Assembly (NCBI GenBank): GCA_903957365.1
Contig: CAJBPB010000371.1
Coordinates: 1-61,242, forward strand
Reading direction: 5' to 3'
Source: an uncultured Bacteroidota bacterium
Lineage (GTDB): Bacteria; Bacteroidota; Bacteroidia; Bacteroidales; F082
DNA: 61,242 bases
Shown: positions 1 to 8,035 of the stretch, piece by piece
Layout: each line of letters begins with the position of its first letter
Numbering within the stretch: the stretch's first letter is position 1
Notes under the pieces: generated by a model
The model's database searches: none
What the model was told of the DNA's origin: nothing
The model's input: only the letters and a program-made list of their open reading frames with translations
Translations under genes and position numbers: made by a program

Positions 1-18
1 AAAAAATAAAAATAATTT

Positions 19-2457
19 ATGAGAATATTCATGTTTCACAAAAGAATGGCCCTGCTGGGTTTCATACTGGTAATTGGATTGTTTGTTCAGGCACAAAATC
101 CTGACCGGAAATATGTATCATCCAAACAGGTTGAAAATCGTCTTGAAGTAACCGTTTCAGATGGAATAATCGTATTTACGCCTTATTCGGGAAATGCCAT
201 GGGTGTTGAGTTTATTGCAAAAGGAATTGAAAACCCACCTTCGTTTGGCATTGCTGCATTGCCTTCGGCTGAGTCTTCCAGATTGAAGGAAGATGTGATA
301 ACAGTGAAGTTTACCCACAAGAGTTTATCTGTGAAAATTGTAAAGAGTCCTTTTCATATCGTGTATTATTATAATAACAATCCGTTTCTAACTGAAGAAG
401 ACGGATATTTCGATAGCACCGATATCAAAGGGTTTCGCATGAGACTTGAAGATTCTGAAAAATTAATGGGTGGTGGTGAACGTGTTTTGGGAATGGACCG
501 CCGGGGAAACCGGTTAAGATTATACAACAAAGCCAGTTACGGATATGAGACCAAAGCCGATTTGATGTATTATTCATTACCGGTAGTAATTTCGTCGAAG
601 AAATATATGCTGGCTTTCGACAATGGTGCGGATGGCTGGCTTGATCTGGGTGCAACTGAAAAAAATATTCTTCAGTTTGAAGCCGTTGGCGGACGCATGG
701 CATTTCTGGTCGTTGTATCAGATGATTGGGCTGATCTGGCAGGTAAATTTACAGAAGTAACTGGCAGGCAGCCGATGCCACCCCGTTGGGCTTTGGGAAA
801 TATTACCTCAAGGATGGGTTATCATTCGCAAAAAGAAGTTGAAAATGTGGTAAATAAATATATACAGGATGATATTCCACTGGATGCGCTTGTCCTTGAT
901 TTATATTGGTTTGGCAAGGATTTGAAAGGTACTTTGGGAATGTTTGAATGGTACAGAGATTCATTTCCAGAACCGGAAAAGATGATTTCAGGACTAAAGT
1001 CGAAGGGTGTAAATACCATTTTGATAACAGAGCCATTTGTTCTGGAAAATATTGGAAAATTTGAAGAATGTAAAGAGAAGAAATTATTTGCAACCGATTC
1101 TGCGGGCAATCCATTTCTGTACGATTTTTACTTTGGCCATACTGCCCTGCTCGATGTGTTTAAACCTGAGACCAAAGATTGGTTCTGGGACATTTACAAA
1201 AGACACACTTCGAGCGGTGTCGAAGGTTGGTGGGGCGATTTGGGTGAACCCGAAGTTCATCCTTCCGCATTAAAGCATGTAAATGGCACAGCGGATGAGG
1301 TGCATAATCTTTACGGACATGAGTGGGCCAAAATTATCTATGATGGTTTTGCCAAAGATTTTCCCGCCAAACGTCCGGTTATTCTGATGCGTTCAGGTTT
1401 TATCGGTTCGCAGCGATACGGCATGTTGCCATGGAGTGGTGATGTAAACAGGAGTTGGGGAGGTTTGCAGCCGCAGGTTGAAATTTCATTACAGATGGGT
1501 ATGCAGGGTTTGGCCTATATGTCGTCTGATTTGGGTGGGTTTGCCGGTAATTATAAGGACGCAGAGCTTTATACAAGGTGGTTGCAATATGGTGTTTTTC
1601 AGCCCGTTTATCGTACACATGCCCAGCAGGAAGTTCCACCTGAACCGATCTATTGGGATGATACAACAAAAAATATTGTGCGGAAGTTTATCAGACTGCG
1701 TTACGAGATGCTTCCTTACAACTACACTTTGATGCATGAAAACAGCACAAAAGGGAGTTTGTTGATGCGTCCGCTTTTCTTTGTTGATAATAAACCCGAA
1801 TTGCTTGATGAGAAATCTGCCTATCTGTGGGGCGAATCTTTTCTGGTGAGTCCGGTTGTGTCAAAAGGTGTTACTGAGCAGAAAGTTTATCTGCCGAAAG
1901 GTTCCAATTGGATTGATTTCTGGACGAATAAAAATTACGCTGGCGGACAGGAAATCGTTGTGCCGGTAAATATCAATATCATTCCGGTATTCGTAAAAGC
2001 TGGCTCCCTCATACCTATGGCAGAGGTAAGCCAGAGTACCCGATTGTATGATAATTCAAAATTAAATGTTGTCTATTATTATGATCCATCTGTGAACGAA
2101 AGTCGTGGATATATGTATGAAGATGATGGCGAAACAAAAGGTGCTTTTGAAAAGAAAATGTATGAGGTATTTGAATTTTTCGCCGTAAATGCTGAAAAAC
2201 AGACAAATATTTCAATCAATGCAAAAGGATTCGATTACAGTGGGAAACCCGCAAAGCGCATGATTAGTCTTACTGTTCCTAACTTTGAAGTGAAGCCGGG
2301 TAAAATATTGGTCAATGGAGTAAAAGTTAAAATTGGCAGCGCTCAGCCCGACACATATCCTGGAAAACCTTATGCCTTTTGGGATAAATCAGAAAGCAAA
2401 TTAAAAGTTGTCGCTGAAGTTACATCCGGATTCAATATTGAAATCAACCGTAAGTAG
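19..2457 (+). CDS. Glycoside hydrolase family 31 (alpha-glucosidase/alpha-xylosidase type), secreted
   Basis: 812-residue exported glycosidase that would cleave alpha-linked glucose or xylose from oligosaccharides by a retaining mechanism. A signal peptide (hydrophobic stretch about residues 10-25, ending QAQ) directs it to the periplasm or outer membrane. The N-terminal beta-sandwich is followed by the GH31 barrel: the WWGDLGEPE motif carries the nucleophile Asp407, and WSGDVNRSW carries the acid/base Asp475. The C-terminal part (about residues 640-812, with YEDDGET) resembles the beta-sandwich/DUF5110 region of the family. Length is typical. Met1 at 19 or Met5 at 31 both leave a good signal peptide. 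It may be the last gene of an operon starting outside the window. The exact substrate cannot be read from the sequence. Confidence 0.93.
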   Translation: MRIFMFHKRMALLGFILVIGLFVQAQNPDRKYVSSKQVENRLEVTVSDGIIVFTPYSGNAMGVEFIAKGIENPPSFGIAALPSAESSRLKEDVITVKFTHKSLSVKIVKSPFHIVYYYNNNPFLTEEDGYFDSTDIKGFRMRLEDSEKLMGGGERVLGMDRRGNRLRLYNKASYGYETKADLMYYSLPVVISSKKYMLAFDNGADGWLDLGATEKNILQFEAVGGRMAFLVVVSDDWADLAGKFTEVTGRQPMPPRWALGNITSRMGYHSQKEVENVVNKYIQDDIPLDALVLDLYWFGKDLKGTLGMFEWYRDSFPEPEKMISGLKSKGVNTILITEPFVLENIGKFEECKEKKLFATDSAGNPFLYDFYFGHTALLDVFKPETKDWFWDIYKRHTSSGVEGWWGDLGEPEVHPSALKHVNGTADEVHNLYGHEWAKIIYDGFAKDFPAKRPVILMRSGFIGSQRYGMLPWSGDVNRSWGGLQPQVEISLQMGMQGLAYMSSDLGGFAGNYKDAELYTRWLQYGVFQPVYRTHAQQEVPPEPIYWDDTTKNIVRKFIRLRYEMLPYNYTLMHENSTKGSLLMRPLFFVDNKPELLDEKSAYLWGESFLVSPVVSKGVTEQKVYLPKGSNWIDFWTNKNYAGGQEIVVPVNINIIPVFVKAGSLIPMAEVSQSTRLYDNSKLNVVYYYDPSVNESRGYMYEDDGETKGAFEKKMYEVFEFFAVNAEKQTNISINAKGFDYSGKPAKRMISLTVPNFEVKPGKILVNGVKVKIGSAQPDTYPGKPYAFWDKSESKLKVVAEVTSGFNIEINRK

Positions 2458-2814
2458 CATTGTCAAATAAATGATATCTTGATGATGCTGCTGTCGGGAC
2501 AACGCTGGTATGGAGTATAAGTAGATCTGAATTTTAAGATACTCTTGTATTCGCACTTACTTTCTCTTTATGAACAATCAGGAACCGTGAATGGGCAGAA
2601 ATCGCGTTTTATTTCTTTTCATCTCAAAAAATACACAATCACACCGAGACTTGTTAAAAATTAGACAACTGAATTTGAAGTTGTTTGGAAGCTGATTGCC
2701 TTGATTTTATTAGTAAGTGTAATTTGTAATTCCGTGGCAAATATCAGTAAACCAGAATTCCGGTCATTCTTTCCGAAAAATAAAGATTAATTTGATTAAA
2801 AAAGTCAGAATCCA
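2458..2814. other. Intergenic stretch without recognisable gene
   Basis: About 360 bases between the GH31 gene and the promoter of the carboxyltransferase gene. I see no long open frame with coding character, no RNA gene and no clear hairpin terminator. Confidence 0.5.
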
Positions 2815-2861
2815 TTGCGGAGTTGATTAAATAGGCTTTATATTTGTGAAATAATTCACAA
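2815..2861 (+). promoter_or_regulatory. Bacteroidota-type promoter overlapped by an 18-bp palindrome
   Basis: TATATTTG at 2839-2846 matches the Bacteroidota -7 consensus TAnnTTTG, with a TTG at 2815-2817 at a -33-like distance (21 nt between). A perfect inverted repeat, TTGTGAA (2844-2850), ATAA, TTCACAA (2855-2861), overlaps the end of the -7 box and the expected transcription start. That is the usual place for a repressor operator. The cognate regulator is not identified. Confidence 0.5.
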
Positions 2862-2909
2862 TCTTAAAAGTGAGTAGATATTTCTTCTAAAATATTAAAT
2901 TTCAGCATT

Positions 2910-4640
2910 ATGCGTAAATTGAAAATACGGGATTTAACCTTGCGGGATGGCCAGCAGTCATTGTTTGCAACCCGGATGACACAAGAACAGATCGAGCGGC
3001 TTCTGCCTCTGTATAAGGAAGCGAATTTTTACGCGATGGAAGTATGGGGTGGCGCTGTTCCTGATACGATTATGCATTACCTCAATGAAGATCCATGGTA
3101 CCGGCTTGAATCGGTTTACAAGGAATTAAAGGGCATTTCGTTACTGGCTTCTGTATCGCGAGGCCGTAATCTTTTTGGTTTTAATCCTTATCCTGATGAT
3201 GTCATCGAAGGATTTAACAGGCAGGCAATTTTATCCGGAATTGGAATTGTTCGTGTTTTTGATGCCTTAAATGATGTTGAGAATATCAGGAGCACAATTA
3301 AATTTGTAAAGGATAATGGCGGTTTGGCCGACTGTGCGGTTTGTTACACAATTGATCCGCATTTTTCACCTTATGCTAAACTGAAGGCTTTACTACATGC
3401 TAAATTATTGAATTACAATTTCTTTACTGATGATTATTTTCTCAATAAAGCCAGTCAGATGGTTAAAATGGGAGCAGATATTATAACAATTAAGGACAAG
3501 GCCGGATTAATCACTCCGGGAAGGGCTGGCGAATTGGTGCGACTTCTTAAAGAAAAAATTAAAGTTCCTGTTGATTTTCATACCCATTGTACACATGGCT
3601 ACGGTCTGGCCTCCACCCTGATGGCAATTTTAAACGGTGCGGATATTGTGGACACCAACATCCTGAATTTCTCAGGAGGATCAGCCTCACCTTCCTTTGA
3701 AATTGTGCAGTTATTCTGTAATAGACTGGGTATTGATACAGGGGTGAATCTGGTGGCTGTTGGAAAGATTAACCGTGAATTGAAAATCATCAGAGAAGAA
3801 CTTGCTGATTTTGATGAAACAAATTTACTTCCCAGACCATTCGATATCAGTTCCGATCAGTTAAATCCTGAATTGGATGCAATGTTTAATCTTGCCATCG
3901 ACTATGCGAAATCGAATAAAGAGTCCGAATTAATTGAAGTCTGTCGTGAAATTGTAACCTGGTTTAATCTTCCCGAACCGGATAGTAAGATCATGAAAGC
4001 CGAAATTCCTGACGGAATGTATTCCAATATGAAAGCCCAGTTGAAACAGCTTAAGCTTGAAAAGCTTTTACCAAAAGCCCTCGAGCAGATTCCTATGGTG
4101 AGGCTGGCTTCAGGATGTCCGCCATTGGTAACACCAACAAGTCAGATAATAGGAAATCAGGCAGTTAATTGTGCGCTTGATCAGGAAAAGGGATTGCCTC
4201 TTTATACGACTAAATCAATACAATACGTAAACCTGGTGAAAGGTGTTTATGGCAAAACCCCTGTAGAAATCGATCCTGAATTTCGCTACCGGATTGCTGG
4301 TGTTAAAGAAGAAACTCCTTACAATACTAAATTCTATAAAAAACAAGAAAATCCGGTTTTTGAAGAATATGGTGGTGTACCACTTGCCAGCAATGAAAAA
4401 GAAAGCTTGCTGCTGGAATTGTTTCCTCAGATCGCACATGAGTTTTTAAAGACAAAAATCGAGCAAACTTATCTTGAAGAGATTCACAAAGTTGAAGAGG
4501 AGAAACAACGTAAATTTGAAGAAACAAAACGTGCTTATGAAGCCTTGTCACCAGAGGAAAAAGAGAAGCGACTTCAACAGGGTTTGTATTCTTACCCATG
4601 GACTTCCTTTGAAGAAGAAATGGAGATTGGACATTCATAA
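2910..4640 (+). CDS. Biotin-dependent carboxyltransferase subunit (oxaloacetate decarboxylase alpha / pyruvate carboxylase B type), no biotin domain
   Basis: 576-residue enzyme of the pyruvate carboxylase/oxaloacetate decarboxylase carboxyltransferase family, which moves CO2 between carboxybiotin and pyruvate/oxaloacetate. The TIM barrel begins at once (RDLTLRDGQQS, residues 7-17; Asp13 is a metal ligand). It continues with the carbamylated-lysine motif IKDKAG (Lys195) and the metal-binding DFHTHCTHG (His224 and His226), then the helical PYC/OADA domain to about residue 500. The C-terminus is a charged helix ending in SYPWTSFEEE. No AMKM biotinylation motif is present, so the biotin carrier must be a separate protein, not seen here. 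Oxaloacetate decarboxylase, pyruvate carboxylase and transcarboxylase roles cannot be separated from sequence alone. Confidence 0.9.
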   Translation: MRKLKIRDLTLRDGQQSLFATRMTQEQIERLLPLYKEANFYAMEVWGGAVPDTIMHYLNEDPWYRLESVYKELKGISLLASVSRGRNLFGFNPYPDDVIEGFNRQAILSGIGIVRVFDALNDVENIRSTIKFVKDNGGLADCAVCYTIDPHFSPYAKLKALLHAKLLNYNFFTDDYFLNKASQMVKMGADIITIKDKAGLITPGRAGELVRLLKEKIKVPVDFHTHCTHGYGLASTLMAILNGADIVDTNILNFSGGSASPSFEIVQLFCNRLGIDTGVNLVAVGKINRELKIIREELADFDETNLLPRPFDISSDQLNPELDAMFNLAIDYAKSNKESELIEVCREIVTWFNLPEPDSKIMKAEIPDGMYSNMKAQLKQLKLEKLLPKALEQIPMVRLASGCPPLVTPTSQIIGNQAVNCALDQEKGLPLYTTKSIQYVNLVKGVYGKTPVEIDPEFRYRIAGVKEETPYNTKFYKKQENPVFEEYGGVPLASNEKESLLLELFPQIAHEFLKTKIEQTYLEEIHKVEEEKQRKFEETKRAYEALSPEEKEKRLQQGLYSYPWTSFEEEMEIGHS

Positions 4641-4753
4641 AGTGAAGAGTGAAAAGTGAAGAGTTTTTAAGCCCGTTTTCGGGGGTTTGGGGGCAAAAAA
4701 ACCAAACCAACCAGACTTTTTGAAGATTGAAGAGTGAACAGTGAATAGTTCAC
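4641..4753. repeat. Two heptamer tandem arrays around a GC hairpin
   Basis: Directly after the carboxyltransferase stop, AGTGAAR heptamers run at 4641-4661. A short hairpin, CCCG TTTT CGGG (4672-4683), and a G-rich run follow. A second set of TGAANAN heptamers lies at 4721-4748, ending in GTGAATAGTTCAC. The hairpin could act as a weak terminator. The arrays are non-coding, one of several short-word arrays in the window. Confidence 0.7.
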
Positions 4754-4830
4754 GTATCATTTTGATTTTGAATCATTTCATTACATTGGTTGTAAAGGTA
4801 ATATGAATTGTTGCCTTTCATTTTCACCAA

Positions 4831-6219
4831 TCACTGTTCTCTGTTTACCGGACAGATTTTCAGAACCTTATGTTTTTTGAGGTAAGTGCGTATGATTTGT
4901 CTTACTTCACGGTTATCAGTGAATCGCTTTATGTGGTCATCTGCAATTTCAGGGTCATCAACCATAAAATCCTTTGGTAAATAACCAAATCCGCAATATC
5001 TGCCATTTTCAATTTTTACTACACTCAATTCCGTTTCATCACGACCGGAGTCAAATACATAAAAGTTCTCATAATCAAAATGATAGCGTTCAAGTGCCTG
5101 ATGCACTCTTTCGTTATACACTTCAGGAGGTTCTTCATTCACACAGGCGCCATTGCACTGTTTGATATGATAATGAAAACAGGCACCTTGTCCGGGATAT
5201 AAATTATTGAGTCGCTGACAAAGGGTAAACTGTTCGGTCAGCAACAAAAGATGTTCCCGTGCTTCCACCTGTGAACTGTAGGAATACAAAGGCATGAGCT
5301 CATCAATGATTTTCGAGAATTTTAGGCGTATATAGCCTTGATCATCAATAAAATTGTATAATCCATAACTGAAAATACTTCTTTGTTGTGCGCGGTTAAA
5401 TACCGGTTTGTGCTTTTTGATTTCTTCTGATTCTAATAACAATGCGATCAGTTCGCTGCCAGTAATAGTGAATTCTATTTCCGAGATGGAGTTTTTCATA
5501 TCAATGGCCCGTTTTGTAGTATTGTTGTTGAGATGCTGCATCACACGCGCCTTGATATTGATTGATTTACCAACGTAAATCATTTTACCACGATCGTCAA
5601 AAAAGTAATAGACTCCTGATAACTCAGGGAGATTTTCAATCACAGACCGATTGACATTGCTGCTTAATCCTTTGAGAGACAATATTTCCGGTTCTCCGTC
5701 TATTGAAAAAAGCAGTTCAAAAAGTCTGGTTGTTGCCATGGCATCACCTGCCGCGCGGTGACGGCTGGTATTTGGAATATTAAGTGATGCACAGAGTTTA
5801 CCCAGACTGTAGGATGGCAGTCCGGGAATTAGTTTACGGCTCAACTTTATTGTGTCCATTGTTTTACGTTGAAATTCGTATCCCAGACTTTTAAATTCTG
5901 ACTTCAGAAAGCTATAATCGAAGTTTACATTGTGACCTACGATGGTGGCATTGTCGGTTAGTTCGATAATGTTACGGGCCAATTCGTAAAACCTGGGGGC
6001 ATCGCTTACCATCTGATCGTTTATTCCGGTCAGCTGGGTGATGAAATGGGGAATTTTTTTTTCGGGATTTACCAGACTCGAAAACTCCTCAATAATCTGT
6101 TTGCCATCATGGAGAATGATAGCGATCTCTGTGATTTTTTCCTGCCCCGCACGCAGTCCGGTCGTCTCAATATCGATGATGGCAAAGCGTTTTTCATTCT
6201 CAAATGGTTCAGGTTGCAT
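4831..6219 (-). CDS. DEDDh exonuclease (DnaQ-like) fused to GIY-YIG endonuclease (Cho/UvrC-like)
   Basis: 462-residue DNA repair nuclease. The N-terminal DnaQ-type 3'-5' exonuclease has Exo I DIETTG (Asp16, Glu18), Exo II GHNVNFD (Asp101) and Exo III HRAAGDA (His154, Asp159). A GIY-YIG nuclease follows: GVYYFF at 202, YVGKS at 215-219, KAR at 223-225, and Glu263 as probable metal ligand. Further on, Cys334, Cys347, Cys355 and Cys359 have 13-8-4 spacing, very like the four-cysteine motif of UvrC known to hold an Fe-S cluster. The fusion is known in Bacteroidota and some Actinobacteria. It probably incises or processes damaged DNA. It lies next to the toxin-antitoxin pair and the SOS-like block. 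Confidence 0.9.
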   Translation of the reverse strand: MQPEPFENEKRFAIIDIETTGLRAGQEKITEIAIILHDGKQIIEEFSSLVNPEKKIPHFITQLTGINDQMVSDAPRFYELARNIIELTDNATIVGHNVNFDYSFLKSEFKSLGYEFQRKTMDTIKLSRKLIPGLPSYSLGKLCASLNIPNTSRHRAAGDAMATTRLFELLFSIDGEPEILSLKGLSSNVNRSVIENLPELSGVYYFFDDRGKMIYVGKSINIKARVMQHLNNNTTKRAIDMKNSISEIEFTITGSELIALLLESEEIKKHKPVFNRAQQRSIFSYGLYNFIDDQGYIRLKFSKIIDELMPLYSYSSQVEAREHLLLLTEQFTLCQRLNNLYPGQGACFHYHIKQCNGACVNEEPPEVYNERVHQALERYHFDYENFYVFDSGRDETELSVVKIENGRYCGFGYLPKDFMVDDPEIADDHIKRFTDNREVRQIIRTYLKKHKVLKICPVNREQ

Positions 6220-6325
6220 GGATTATTCTGATAAAAAAAAGGTTTTGGCTTTTTATGTTTCTATTTCGGAATCCTGATATTACTGATTCAGTCTTCAGAG
6301 TTTTTTTCTGGCATTGGAAAAAAAA

Positions 6326-6622
6326 TCAATATTTTTTCTTTTCAGGGTGCTGTCTTGTATCGAAAAAATCCAATAGGATTATTTCTTTTTCTGTGATTTT
6401 ATAGAAAACGACGATTTGTTTCACAATTAGAAAACCTCTGATTCCTTTCTCAAGGTTCTCGATGGTCCCCAACTCAGGAAATTCTGAAAGAATATCCAGA
6501 AAGTCGAATACTTTTTTGACGAATGGTCTGGCTACATTTTCTCCCCATTCAAGCAATAAATAGGTAAGTATTTTATCAAAACTTTTATCGGCTTTTTTGG
6601 ACCATTGGATTTTCAAAGCCAT
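6326..6622 (-). CDS. RelE/ParE-family toxin of a type II toxin-antitoxin pair
   Basis: 98-residue basic protein with the ParE/RelE fold signature: an N-terminal strand and helix (KIQWSKKADKSFDKILTYL), a central EFPELG turn, GIRGFLIVKQIVVFYKI and a C-terminal strand ending FFDTRQHPEK. ParE toxins inhibit gyrase and RelE toxins cleave mRNA; the sequence does not decide between them. Its start overlaps the upstream antitoxin gene by 10 bases, as usual for translationally coupled pairs. The arginine in TRQHP is typical of active members. Confidence 0.85.
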   Translation of the reverse strand: MALKIQWSKKADKSFDKILTYLLLEWGENVARPFVKKVFDFLDILSEFPELGTIENLEKGIRGFLIVKQIVVFYKITEKEIILLDFFDTRQHPEKKKY

Positions 6623-6855
6623 TTCCCATGTTTTTTCTTCATTTCCTCATGGTCAATTACATTGTAAGATTGCTCACTTTCCTCAAGTGTCAGCAACAAA
6701 CTTTCCTGATCCTCTCTGGTTAGCCTGCCCCATAATTTACCATCTGCTGAAGTTGCTTTTTTCTTCATCAGTTCATAAAAACTTATCAAAATAGATTCAT
6801 TATCAATATGGTCAATCAAGTTGTGAAAGTTTTTTTTGAGTTCGGGTGTGTTCAT
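6613..6855 (-). CDS. Antitoxin partner of the ParE/RelE-like toxin
   Basis: 80-residue acidic helical protein (DHIDNESILISFYELMKKK), with no motif I can name beyond its position directly upstream of, and overlapping, a ParE-like toxin. Antitoxins of this size in Bacteroidota bind the toxin through the C-terminal helix, and the complex represses its own promoter. A -7-like element, TAATTTTG on the minus strand (6875-6882), lies just upstream of the start, but no good -33 is seen. Confidence 0.78.
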   Translation of the reverse strand: MNTPELKKNFHNLIDHIDNESILISFYELMKKKATSADGKLWGRLTREDQESLLLTLEESEQSYNVIDHEEMKKKHGKWL

Positions 6856-6939
6856 AGGTTTAGTAATCTGTTTACAAAATTAGCTATTAATGATGTGTAT
6901 AAAGCGAAGTACAATATCCTTTTTACTTTTTCATCTATT

Positions 6940-7740
6940 TTATAAATTCAATCTCATCTGTATAGCCTGCACTTCTTTTTTCAGACTTTTCACTGTTTCC
7001 ATAAGGCTTTCTTTTTCAAGATTGGCCTCAGGCATTTCAGAACTGATGTAATTCACAAATTTCCATACTTCATGTATCTCATTTACAGGCAGATCATAAG
7101 GATCGTAGAGGGTATTGAGTGAATGCAGAGTGAGTTTGCCTTCGTCCTCAATTTTATTTTCGGCTATTTTAAATACAATACCTTCTTCACGTGTGAGTAT
7201 GATATATGGCTGGTGATTACGGATTGAACTCCAGTCGAGAACGTATTCGCCTGTTACGTAAGATTTGTCCGGAATGGGCAACATGGAGTCGCCGCTGATC
7301 TGAAAGCTCCGGTATTTCTTGCTTTCAGAAAGAAACGGCAACCTGAAAGCGGGTAACACACGTATGTATTCCGGATCGGAGAATCCGGTGGTGTAGCCTG
7401 CTTTGGCTTTTTCTCCTACCAGTTCAATGTTTTCTGTATTACTGCTGTCGACTGTGGTAGCCAGTACCCGCAGATTACCTCCTTTAATATACACATCGTA
7501 ACCATTCTCGAGTTGGTATAGCTGACTCTCTCCGAATGAAGTCATATCTACTTTTACGAGTGTGTCGATAGCAATATTGAAATAGTTTGAAAAAGCGAGC
7601 AATACTTCTATGCTTGGTTGCGCTACTTCATTCTCGTAGCCACTCAATGTAGGACGCTTCATTTGTAGCGAGTAAGCCACATCATCCTGGGTGCGGCCAC
7701 GACGTTTTCGTAATAATTTGATGTTTGATCCAAAATACAT
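6940..7740 (-). CDS. XRE-family repressor with S24 (LexA-like) self-cleavage domain
   Basis: 266-residue two-domain repressor. Residues 1-65 form an XRE helix-turn-helix (NIKLLRKRRGRTQDDVAYSL, then RPTLSGYENEVAQPS). The rest is a peptidase S24 domain with the complete autolysis apparatus: an Ala114-Gly115 bond in KAKAGYTT, nucleophile Ser152 in SGDSM, and Lys191 in VFKIAENK. Spacings are close to LexA (84/85, 119, 156). A C-terminal coiled coil (about 240-266) may aid dimerisation. It is transcribed divergently from dinB-dnaE, so by analogy with LexA and phage CI it should repress the mutagenic polymerases until RecA-ssDNA triggers cleavage. Regulation by DNA damage is inference. Confidence 0.88.
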   Translation of the reverse strand: MYFGSNIKLLRKRRGRTQDDVAYSLQMKRPTLSGYENEVAQPSIEVLLAFSNYFNIAIDTLVKVDMTSFGESQLYQLENGYDVYIKGGNLRVLATTVDSSNTENIELVGEKAKAGYTTGFSDPEYIRVLPAFRLPFLSESKKYRSFQISGDSMLPIPDKSYVTGEYVLDWSSIRNHQPYIILTREEGIVFKIAENKIEDEGKLTLHSLNTLYDPYDLPVNEIHEVWKFVNYISSEMPEANLEKESLMETVKSLKKEVQAIQMRLNL

Positions 7741-7842
7741 ATACTTCCTCCTGAAATTCAGTTTGTTAAAATAATTCTTTTAAAAAATATCTCTTTCTCT
7801 TGATTTTTATTCTTTAAAATGATTATATTGTGATCGAATAAA

Positions 7843-7859
7843 TGATTAAAAATTAATCA
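7843..7859. promoter_or_regulatory. Palindromic operator candidate of the XRE-S24 repressor
   Basis: TGATTAA AAA TTAATCA is a perfect 7-bp inverted repeat with a 3-nt centre, located in the divergent region between the repressor and dinB. It covers the likely transcription start of the repressor gene, which suggests autoregulation. The assignment is by position only. Confidence 0.5.
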
Positions 7860-7887
7860 AAAGTACAATAAATAATTAAAATGTCAA
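7858..7887 (-). promoter_or_regulatory. Promoter of the repressor gene
   Basis: Read on the minus strand, TACTTTTG (7865-7858) matches TAnnTTTG exactly. A TTG (7887-7885) lies 19 nt upstream as the -33 element. The -7 box overlaps the edge of the palindrome at 7843-7859. Confidence 0.5.
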
Positions 7888-7908
7888 GTATATGAGCAAA
7901 AAAAGTGT

Positions 7909-8030
7909 GGAGTGAACTAAAGTTCGGGGTTCGGAGTGAACTAAAGTCCGGAGTTAAATAACTATAATTCAGATTAACTCTAACTCACTCTAGCTCACTC
8001 TAGCTCACTTTAGCTCACTTTAGCTCACTT
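7909..8030. repeat. Decamer arrays in both orientations upstream of dinB
   Basis: Five head-to-tail 10-bp units of consensus TAGCTCACTY fill 7981-8030 and stop 5 nt before the dinB ATG. About 35-70 bp further up, GGAGTGAACTAAAGT occurs twice (7909-7923 and 7933-7947), containing the same word in the opposite orientation. The leader can therefore fold locally. The unit length is close to one DNA turn. No Shine-Dalgarno site is present between the array and the ATG. Confidence 0.85.
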
Positions 8031-8035
8031 CTATA

